Shown one piece after another: positions 26,674 to 33,544 of a DNA stretch of 64,000 nucleotides. This DNA is from Gimesia algae (GTDB lineage Bacteria; Planctomycetota; Planctomycetia; Planctomycetales; Planctomycetaceae), in assembly GCF_007746795.1 (NCBI RefSeq), contig NZ_CP036343.1, positions 124,001 to 188,000 on the forward strand, read 5' to 3'. Every line of letters begins with the position of its first letter. Position 1 is the stretch's first letter. Under the pieces are notes generated by a model. That model searched no databases. It was not told the DNA's origin and saw only the letters and a program-made list of their open reading frames with translations. The position numbers were made by a program, and so were the translations under genes.

Positions 26674-27762
26674 ATGGAGTCCGAACAGAACGATAAAGCA
26701 GAGGTAACTCCGGCCGAGCGCTGGATTGCGATCAGCATTTCCATATTGTTCGTATCGTTCTTCTTGATCCTGATGGGATTGATCTCTCCGTTTCGAATTG
26801 TTTTTCTGCTGTGTGTGGGCTGGACTTCATTCATTCTGCGAACGTTGTCCCGGCTGACGATTTCACCGTCTCTGACACTCATGTTTCTGTCATCCCTGCT
26901 GCTGTTTGCCGTTGGCTTTCATTTCTATTGTCGCCGCATCAAAGGCAAGGTGACTGCTGAGTCGGCTGGAGTCACGTCGTGGCAGAAACGCTGGAGCTTC
27001 TCGCTGGTGACGATGTTTCTGCTGCTGGCCGTCAGTGGCATTTGTGTGATCAGCGTCACGCATCAGCTGTTCTGGATGGCAACAACACAAGACAGGATCT
27101 TTATAAGGTTACACATGGGAGGCGCAGGCGAAGCCGCCAGGCGGAGTACGTCCAAAAATAATCTCAAGCAGATCGGTCTGGCGATGCATAATTACCACGA
27201 ATCTGCTCGCCGGTTTCCTATGGGTGGCACCTTCGATAAGACAGGGCAGCCGCAACACAGCTGGATCACACAGCTGTTACCTTATCTGGATCATAAATCT
27301 CTGTATGATCAGATTGACTTTAATCAGAGTTGGACGGCCGCCGATAACAGAGAGCCGTTTGAAACCAATTTCATCCTGCTGCAAAGCCCGGGGATGCCTT
27401 ATGATTTTACCGAAGAAGAGGGGGATGCGGCAGGATACAAACCCGCGCACTATGCTGCCAACAGCCGTGTCTTATCCGCTAATTCAGGCATGGATTTACG
27501 TAAAATAAAAGATGGCAGTTCCAATACGATTCTGGCTGGCGAAGTCAGATCGGGCATCAAAGCCTGGGGCGATCCCACCAACTTTCGCGATCCGACAGAG
27601 GGCATCAATCGCAGTCCGCGTGGCTTCGGCAGTAAGTTTAAAGGGGGTACTCACGTACTGCTGAGTGACGGCATGGTACGCTTCGTTTCTGAAGACATCG
27701 ACCCCAGTGTCTTGAAAGCCCTCAGCACACCCAACGGCGGCGAACCGGTGGGCGAGTTTTAA
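26674..27762 (+). CDS. Polytopic membrane protein with DUF1559-like head, paralogue 2
   Basis: 362 aa from ATG 26674 (AGGA at -11), chosen over an in-frame ATG at 26617 because its length and N-terminus then match paralogue 1. Four hydrophobic segments (about 18-35, 42-60, 68-85, 112-135) are followed by GEAARRSTSKNNLKQIGLAMHNYHESARRFPMGG and a DUF1559 C-terminus GGTHVLLSDGMVRFVSEDIDP...PVGEF. Shared blocks with its neighbour (LAGEV, GIKAWGDPTNFRDP, GIN-SP-GFGS) show a recent tandem duplication. The residual GEAARRS retains the tail of the pilin-like helix found in classic DUF1559 proteins. Stop codon TAA overlaps the stop of the opposing gene within TTAA (27759-27762). Confidence 0.82.
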   Translation: MESEQNDKAEVTPAERWIAISISILFVSFFLILMGLISPFRIVFLLCVGWTSFILRTLSRLTISPSLTLMFLSSLLLFAVGFHFYCRRIKGKVTAESAGVTSWQKRWSFSLVTMFLLLAVSGICVISVTHQLFWMATTQDRIFIRLHMGGAGEAARRSTSKNNLKQIGLAMHNYHESARRFPMGGTFDKTGQPQHSWITQLLPYLDHKSLYDQIDFNQSWTAADNREPFETNFILLQSPGMPYDFTEEEGDAAGYKPAHYAANSRVLSANSGMDLRKIKDGSSNTILAGEVRSGIKAWGDPTNFRDPTEGINRSPRGFGSKFKGGTHVLLSDGMVRFVSEDIDPSVLKALSTPNGGEPVGEF

Positions 27763-28277
27763 CGGGCCGTGATTTCACTGGATGCCGGTTTGAAATTGCG
27801 CAGTTGATCCCGGCGATAGCGAAAGATGCGTGCAACATCTTTCTGTACGAACAGCCGATTGACCAGTGCGCCTCCCAGTACAGCATAGCGGACATCGTCT
27901 GTGACCAGCGTACCCTCTTCACATTCGGCGAAAGTGTGCTCATGCCGCCAGAGTCGATACGGGCCTTTCAACTGTCGATCAACAAACCGGTAAGGGGGTT
28001 CCCAGTCGCTGATTTCCGTTTTCCATTTGACGGGAATGCCGTGCAGTTTGAGCCGATATTCAATGAGTGTACCAGGACGCATTTCGATGGGACCTGGAGT
28101 CGTGATTTGAAAGTTCAGCCAGGGCGGGGTCAGCGCTTCGAGATTTTCCGGTTCGGCAAAAAATGCAAAGACTTCCTCCAACGCACAGGGAATCACGGTC
28201 TCGGTGTGCAGATGATAAATGCCATCAGGCGCGCGTTTGATCTGGACTGTTTCTTCCTGGATGTGTGTCGTCGACAT
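27759..28277 (-). CDS. SRPBCC-fold (START/Bet v 1-like) protein
   Basis: 172 aa from ATG 28277 (MSTTHIQ). The fold is visible as FAFFAEPENLEALTPPWLNFQI, LIEYRLKLHGIPVKWKTEI, YRFVDRQLKGPYRLWRHEHTF and VTDDVRYAVLGG, the order of helix-strand elements in polyketide-cyclase/START-like SRPBCC proteins of the COG4276 type. They bind hydrophobic ligands in a deep cavity. An upstream ATG at 28292 is possible. It lies divergent to, and 171 bp from, an SDR gene. From memory, SRPBCC and SDR genes are often neighbours in bacterial photo-oxidative-stress clusters; here no photolyase is visible. Confidence 0.8.
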   Translation of the reverse strand: MSTTHIQEETVQIKRAPDGIYHLHTETVIPCALEEVFAFFAEPENLEALTPPWLNFQITTPGPIEMRPGTLIEYRLKLHGIPVKWKTEISDWEPPYRFVDRQLKGPYRLWRHEHTFAECEEGTLVTDDVRYAVLGGALVNRLFVQKDVARIFRYRRDQLRNFKPASSEITAR

Positions 28278-28448
28278 CTGTTTCTGTTCCATCAAATTTG
28301 AAAAGTCGTGGTTGAAATCGGGGTGCTGTCGTCTATGAATCTTCAGGAACCGATCACAGGATTCCGGGAGATTATGGTCGTGAGCTGCGAAATGGGAATT
28401 ACTTTTTCGTACAGATTTTGAAAATCGATTTGGTAGAAGAGCAGTAAG

Positions 28449-29222
28449 ATGACTCACAGTGTTGCAGAAACAAATGCATGTAAACTGGTTGTTCTGGGCG
28501 CCACCGGCGCGGTTGGTTCGTCTCTAAGCCGACGTCTCAAGGCAGCAGGGCATGAAGTGTTTCTGGCAGGCCGCAATCCACAGGTGCTGCGCGATCTGTC
28601 TGATGAACTGGCTGCACCCTCGCTGAGTCTGGACGTCCTTGAGCCGGGCTCCATTGAACGAACGATCCAGTCTGCCCGTGAGACTTACGATCACATTGAT
28701 GGTGTCGTGAATTGCATCGGGTCGGTCCTTTTAAAGCCGGCTCACCTGACTTCGGATGAAGAATGGTCCGAGGTACTGGCCGTCAATCTGACCTCTGCCT
28801 TTGAGACGGTTCGCAGTGCCGCAAAAGTGATGGGCAAACAGGGGGGCTCGGTGGTTTTGATTTCATCTGCAGCGGCACGGGTGGGGCTGGCCAATCACGA
28901 GGCAATTGCGGCAGCCAAAGCAGGGGTGATCGGCCTGACACTCTCGGCGGCGGCTTCGTACGCCGGACGCGGAATTCGCGTGAATGCAGTGGCCCCCGGT
29001 CTGGTCAAATCCAACATGACCCGGCATCTGTGGGAGTCAGAGGCAGCCGAGTCGATGTCCAGCAGCATGCACGCTTTGAATCGTCTGGGTGAACCCGAAC
29101 AGGTCGCCTCGATGATCGAATGGCTGTTGCAACCTGCCAATGACTGGGTCACCGGTCAGGTGTTCGGCGTTGATGGCGGTCTGGCGACGATCGTTCCCCG
29201 ACCGCGACAGAAAAGCCGTTGA
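28449..29222 (+). CDS. Short-chain dehydrogenase/reductase family protein lacking the catalytic Tyr
   Basis: 257 aa. Rossmann nucleotide site LVVLGATGAVGSSLSRRL (about 14-30) and the family VNCIGS (NNAG position) and NLTSAF motifs are present, as is RGIRVNAVAPGLVKSNM. The active-site helix reads ISSAAARVGLANHEAIAAAKAG: S139/S140 and K157 are present, but the Tyr of YxxxK is replaced by Ile153. That would abolish classic SDR proton transfer. So it may be a non-catalytic NAD(P)-binding protein or use a different residue. C-terminal GQVFGVDGG is normal. Divergent neighbour is an SRPBCC protein. Confidence 0.83.
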   Translation: MTHSVAETNACKLVVLGATGAVGSSLSRRLKAAGHEVFLAGRNPQVLRDLSDELAAPSLSLDVLEPGSIERTIQSARETYDHIDGVVNCIGSVLLKPAHLTSDEEWSEVLAVNLTSAFETVRSAAKVMGKQGGSVVLISSAAARVGLANHEAIAAAKAGVIGLTLSAAASYAGRGIRVNAVAPGLVKSNMTRHLWESEAAESMSSSMHALNRLGEPEQVASMIEWLLQPANDWVTGQVFGVDGGLATIVPRPRQKSR

Positions 29223-29226
29223 AAGT

Positions 29227-29934
29227 TTATTCCCGGTCTGAATCATCCAATAATTCATATACAGAATGGACGGCTGGCTGTCCGGTGAAATTGGGTCCCG
29301 CCTGATCAGAGGCACCCAGATAGCGACAGGGAAATTCGATTGTTTGATATCCCTGACAAGTCAGTGTGTGCCGACGTGGATTATAATCCAGTTGGTATCG
29401 TTGCAGGAATACGCGTTTCTCGCGGTCACTCCAGTTGCTGGTGCTGCTTTGGAGATTAGCCAGATCCAGATGAGTAATGCACGTTCCATCGGCTTTCAAC
29501 CAGCTGGCTGCGTCAGCGATCAACTTCAGTTTGTCACCGACATAATGGAGTCCGTGCACGCAGGTAATCAGATCGTATTTCTTGCTGGTGGTCCAGTCAT
29601 GCAGGGAAGCCGTCTCCAGTTTTAGGGTGGATGTTGAGTCTTCGACAGGTTGAAACAGATCGACGAGATCAATGCCCAGGATTTGAATAGACTGCTGTTG
29701 TGCGCGAAAATATTCATCCGCCTGAATCAGTGCCCGACCAGATCCGCAGCACAAATCGAGCCAGCGGACGGTGGAATGTGTTCTGGCACGTGTCATTAAA
29801 AAATCGAGCGGGTTGAGTTTCAGGTCAGCGGTATAGCTGTTCGTACCTGTGATTTCCCGCTCGCGATTCATGCGAGAGTTCGCTGCCACGTCCGACCATT
29901 CCAGTTCTGAGTTTGTCAGGAGAGGGTGTTTCAT
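29227..29934 (-). CDS. SAM-dependent methyltransferase
   Basis: 235 aa, ATG at 29934. Class I methyltransferase: motif I WLDLCCGSGRALIQ, post-I ILGIDLVDL, motif II-like YDLITCVHGLHYVGD and WLKADGTCITHLD. The carboxyl part (GYQTIEFPCRYLGASDQAGPNFTGQPAV) is unlike common tRNA or DNA methyltransferases. Small molecule or protein substrate not identifiable. Converges with the SDR gene, 4 bp apart. Confidence 0.82.
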   Translation of the reverse strand: MKHPLLTNSELEWSDVAANSRMNREREITGTNSYTADLKLNPLDFLMTRARTHSTVRWLDLCCGSGRALIQADEYFRAQQQSIQILGIDLVDLFQPVEDSTSTLKLETASLHDWTTSKKYDLITCVHGLHYVGDKLKLIADAASWLKADGTCITHLDLANLQSSTSNWSDREKRVFLQRYQLDYNPRRHTLTCQGYQTIEFPCRYLGASDQAGPNFTGQPAVHSVYELLDDSDRE

Positions 29935-29977
29935 TTCTTAATGATCATGTATCTGAAAGTAGTGGAGATTGAGATAT

Positions 29978-30322
29978 TTAAGCGATCACCTTCACAACGA
30001 CGGATGTTGCTATGATAGACAGACTGCAGGAATCCGCATTGTTTATAAAGACATATTCCTGATAGGGATGTGTTGTGGGGACGCTTTCATACATGTTGTT
30101 GAGCGCGGAAGCCAGTAAATCTGTCTGGGTAGTTTCCACACAAACATCTGCGATATCACCGATCCCTTGATCTAACAGTTGGATGACATCCTGAAAGACA
30201 AGCTCAATCTTCATATGATTCCAAGCGACGATGATGACCTTCAGTTGGGAATACTCTTTGACATACTGATCAAATTCGGCGTCTGCAAAGCCGACATCAC
30301 ATGACAAAGATCTAAGGCTCAT
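29978..30322 (-). CDS. Small protein of unknown function
   Basis: 114 aa, ATG at 30322. A short mixed alpha/beta protein (VIIVAWNHMKIELVFQDVIQLLDQGIGDIADVC) with no signal peptide or known motif. Possibly a binding or immunity-type protein by size and shape, but I have no family match. Same strand and close to the membrane protein at 30359 (36 bp), so perhaps co-transcribed. Confidence 0.5.
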   Translation of the reverse strand: MSLRSLSCDVGFADAEFDQYVKEYSQLKVIIVAWNHMKIELVFQDVIQLLDQGIGDIADVCVETTQTDLLASALNNMYESVPTTHPYQEYVFINNADSCSLSIIATSVVVKVIA

Positions 30323-30358
30323 ACTTTATTTCCTGCCTCTGAATTTCTTGTGCAACCA

Positions 30359-30736
30359 CTAACGAGAGCGGAAAAACAGTCTGTGTTGAATCGCCCATAA
30401 TAAGCCGTATTTCAAGAGTCCCAGCAGTCCGCCGATCCCGCCGACCACCAGACTGTTGGTGAGACTGAGGCTCATTAAATGAATTCCAATCAAGATGCCA
30501 GTTGCTAAGCTGACACCCAGACAAAGCAGTAATGTGGCAAAACTAAACAGGTACTGCTTTGCAGACAACAGCTGGCCTCCTGCAGGGGCAAACAGGAAGC
30601 ACCCTGTTATGGTACTGATTCCACGGCCTATACTGTCAGTGATTACAAGGCAACCAATGAACCACGTGAATAGCAGGGCTATTGTGCCAGCACAGAAAAA
30701 CATGGTTTTGTTAAATAGAGGGTTCGATTGATTCAT
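30359..30736 (-). CDS. Small four-helix membrane protein, unknown
   Basis: 125 aa, ATG at 30736. Four hydrophobic segments (about 10-32, 38-60, 62-85, 92-112); GGQ/GG-rich helices; ends LFFRSR. No recognised family. Upstream of the small unknown protein at 29978 on the same strand and 30 bp downstream of the large TPR gene's stop. Confidence 0.55.
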   Translation of the reverse strand: MNQSNPLFNKTMFFCAGTIALLFTWFIGCLVITDSIGRGISTITGCFLFAPAGGQLLSAKQYLFSFATLLLCLGVSLATGILIGIHLMSLSLTNSLVVGGIGGLLGLLKYGLLWAIQHRLFFRSR

Positions 30737-30766
30737 GATTCACCAATGGAACAGAAATCGATATTA

Positions 30767-33394
30767 CTACTGAATGCGTTGTTGCAGTTCCTGGAATCGT
30801 TGTTTTAATTCTGCATTGCCCAGATCGGGGTAGAGCAGCTTCGTTACGCCAAGCAGTTTTTTGGCTTCGGCTTCATTGCCGGAACCGAAGGTGGTCTGAA
30901 TGAGATGCAGGCGGGCGTCAAGCCAGGGAATGCTGCCTGGTTTTTCTGCTGATTCCAGCTGTCGCCATTTCTGGGCTGCTTCCCGCAGACAGGCTTTTGT
31001 GCCACAGCGTTCCAGGAGTGTGGCGACCTGTTTGACCAGTGCGCTGTCGCGGGGCGCCTGTTTCAACAGTTCCTGGTAATACTCCAACGCACGGATATGC
31101 TGATTCGTTGCCAGGTACGCTTCCGCCAGACAGAGATCCAGTTGCTGTCGTTGCCGGGGAGTTAATTCTTCGCGGCGGCTGATCAGTTTCTCAGCCGATT
31201 TCAACTGCAGTAATCCCAGTTCGTAGCGTGTCTCGACGGACAGATCGAGGTTGATCTGCGAGACGCCATTCAGGACTGACAGCAGCTCGTTTGTTCCCGC
31301 GTTCTCCAGATTCTCCACCAGCGATCGTGCTGCGGTCGGATTCCCCTGGCCTGCCAGTGTGATGATCTCCAGACGCCGCGCCTGATTGGCGATGTCATTC
31401 CAGCGTTGAATCAGTTTCGCCGTCTGTGCGACGCTGGCTTCTGCATGTTCATTATTGCGTTTGAGTTCTGCGATACTACGTGACGCGCTACTGATAATTA
31501 ATTTCAATAGCCGATCGGCTTTCGTGTAGAGAGGGGGAGCGTCATTCAGATAAATCCGCGTGAGTCGTAATGCGATGTCAGCCTGGGACTGCAGGATCAA
31601 GGGATCTGATTCAGTGGGGAAGTGGGCCAGGTATTTTTCCAGGACATCAATGGCTTCCTGTCGCCAGGCTTTAGTGGGCTTGCCCAGAGAAGTCAGCCGT
31701 TGCAGGATCTGTTCGTAGCAGCGGGCAATTCCGAGATGCGCGTCAGCCGCCCGGGGATGATCGTCGGGAACTTCCGCATACAGCACAAGTGCCTTGGAAA
31801 ATTGCAAACGTGCTTCTTCCAGTCGCGCCAGCATCCAGCCAGCTTCATAGTCATTCTTACTGTCGGGAAACTGCTTCTGTACTTCTTCCAGTGCAGCGGT
31901 GTAAGCCAGCCTGCGAGATTTGGTGCGACTTTGTGTATAGAGCTGACCCAGGCACCAGGCAGCCAGCAGGCTGGCGTCGGCAGCGCGGGGGGCGGTACTG
32001 TATTTTCGTGACAGCGACTGAAACTGCTCAGCCGCTGCTTTATATTGCTTGGCCTGCAACTGAAGTGAAGCACTGGTGAAGGCGAGTTCAAATGCCAGAT
32101 CGCCGTTGCCCTGGTCGGTCGCCTGTTGTGCTGTTTTCAGATAGGCTTCGATGGCCTGTTCAATCTTACCTTGCGCGTACAGGAGTTGAGCCTGTTTCAG
32201 ACTTTGAGAAAGCTGGCTGCCGTACTGATCGATCTGGTGCTGTTGGTCGACGAGCATCCAGGCCCGCTGTGACCAGTAACCCGGCTGTGTCTGTTTGAGA
32301 AACTGGGAACGCGTTTCAACCTGCTGCCAGATTTCTTCAGCCAGTGCATCCTGTTTTTTCTCAAGGGCGAATTTTCTGAGCTGGATTAATGCCGCGATTT
32401 CCAGGTAGCCCAGTTCGCTGGAAATGCTCCCGTGATCCTGTCGATACTGGATGATCTGTGACGCCGCCTGTTGCGCTTTCCCTTCCTGCAATAGAATGCG
32501 CATCGATTCCAAGAAGAGTGGTTCATTCAGATAAGCCGGCGGTTTCTCTTTGAGCAGCGCCTGGATGCCTCGCGCTGCGCCGGCGGTATCCTCGCTGATC
32601 CGCTCACATTGAATCAGCGCCAGTTTGCTGAGCCAGGTCAACTTCAGTGTGGTTGCCCGCCGGGACAGTGGTTCCAGCCATTTTTTTGCAGCATCCAGGG
32701 CTGCTTTGCGCTGCGGGCTATTCTCGTCATACAAATCCCCGAGTTTCATTCCCGTCGTACCAATCAGGAGTTGAAAGTCAAGCAGGGTGTCGCGGATGGT
32801 GGCTGTCTTGAGAACGGTAAATTTCTTGAAGGCACCTGATTTTTTCAATAGTTGGCTGAGGCGGGTTTCCGCCTGAATCAGTTGAGTGACCGCCTGTGTC
32901 AACTGCCTGATGGCTGCCTCTCTGAGTGGTCGATTTTGCGGGGCTGCTTTGACCTGCCAATATGCGATTTCGGCTTTGAGAGCCGTTATGTGTGCCCGTT
33001 CAGCTTCGAACACGTTTGTATCAGACCAGTCGGAATGCTCGCGGCAGAACTCTGCGATGGTCTCTTCTGCCCGCTTCCAGAGTTCCTCCTGTTCCTGACC
33101 CTGCGTGGTCATCGCATGTGCTGCCAGTGTGCGTGCCAGTTCCAGCGTGTAACGTGCCTGATCGGTGTCGGTGAGCCGAGGTTGTGCCAGACGATTTAAA
33201 CAATAGCCTTCCGCAATTCCGAACAGATGCCGTTGACGCAGTCCTTCAAAATAAGAGTGTGTCGGGTCATCGGCCGAACTGATCGCAGGTGAGAACAGGA
33301 ACAGAGCCAGAATGCAGACGCGAACCCGCCACGCAGATTGTCCGTAAACGATCGCTGTTGTTGTAAATCCAGAATGGGGAGTGCGACATAACAT
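30767..33394 (-). CDS. Large secreted TPR-repeat protein
   Basis: 875 aa, start ATG at 33394. Hydrophobic export segment (about 24-42, PAISSADD). The remainder is alpha-helical with many TPR-like pairs, e.g. AQLLYAQGKIEQAIEAYLKTAQQATDQGNGDLAFELAFTSASLQLQAKQYKAAAEQFQSLSRKYSTAP and ALEYYQELLKQAPRDSALVKQVATLLERCG near the C-terminus. It sits 150 bp downstream of the kinase gene on the same strand; a joint transcript is likely. Probably an extracytoplasmic scaffold, with no catalytic motif. Confidence 0.82.
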   Translation of the reverse strand: MLCRTPHSGFTTTAIVYGQSAWRVRVCILALFLFSPAISSADDPTHSYFEGLRQRHLFGIAEGYCLNRLAQPRLTDTDQARYTLELARTLAAHAMTTQGQEQEELWKRAEETIAEFCREHSDWSDTNVFEAERAHITALKAEIAYWQVKAAPQNRPLREAAIRQLTQAVTQLIQAETRLSQLLKKSGAFKKFTVLKTATIRDTLLDFQLLIGTTGMKLGDLYDENSPQRKAALDAAKKWLEPLSRRATTLKLTWLSKLALIQCERISEDTAGAARGIQALLKEKPPAYLNEPLFLESMRILLQEGKAQQAASQIIQYRQDHGSISSELGYLEIAALIQLRKFALEKKQDALAEEIWQQVETRSQFLKQTQPGYWSQRAWMLVDQQHQIDQYGSQLSQSLKQAQLLYAQGKIEQAIEAYLKTAQQATDQGNGDLAFELAFTSASLQLQAKQYKAAAEQFQSLSRKYSTAPRAADASLLAAWCLGQLYTQSRTKSRRLAYTAALEEVQKQFPDSKNDYEAGWMLARLEEARLQFSKALVLYAEVPDDHPRAADAHLGIARCYEQILQRLTSLGKPTKAWRQEAIDVLEKYLAHFPTESDPLILQSQADIALRLTRIYLNDAPPLYTKADRLLKLIISSASRSIAELKRNNEHAEASVAQTAKLIQRWNDIANQARRLEIITLAGQGNPTAARSLVENLENAGTNELLSVLNGVSQINLDLSVETRYELGLLQLKSAEKLISRREELTPRQRQQLDLCLAEAYLATNQHIRALEYYQELLKQAPRDSALVKQVATLLERCGTKACLREAAQKWRQLESAEKPGSIPWLDARLHLIQTTFGSGNEAEAKKLLGVTKLLYPDLGNAELKQRFQELQQRIQ

Positions 33395-33544
33395 GAATAC
33401 AAAATGAGCAGCCGAGAGAAGCAGGAATGACAGTGAGTTCTTACAAAAACAGGCTACGGGCCTCTGCCATCATACACAGTTTTGCAGAGATCAGACAGAC
33501 CTGATTTCCCGACTCAACCCCTGATTCGAGGAGAAAAGCGGCGT

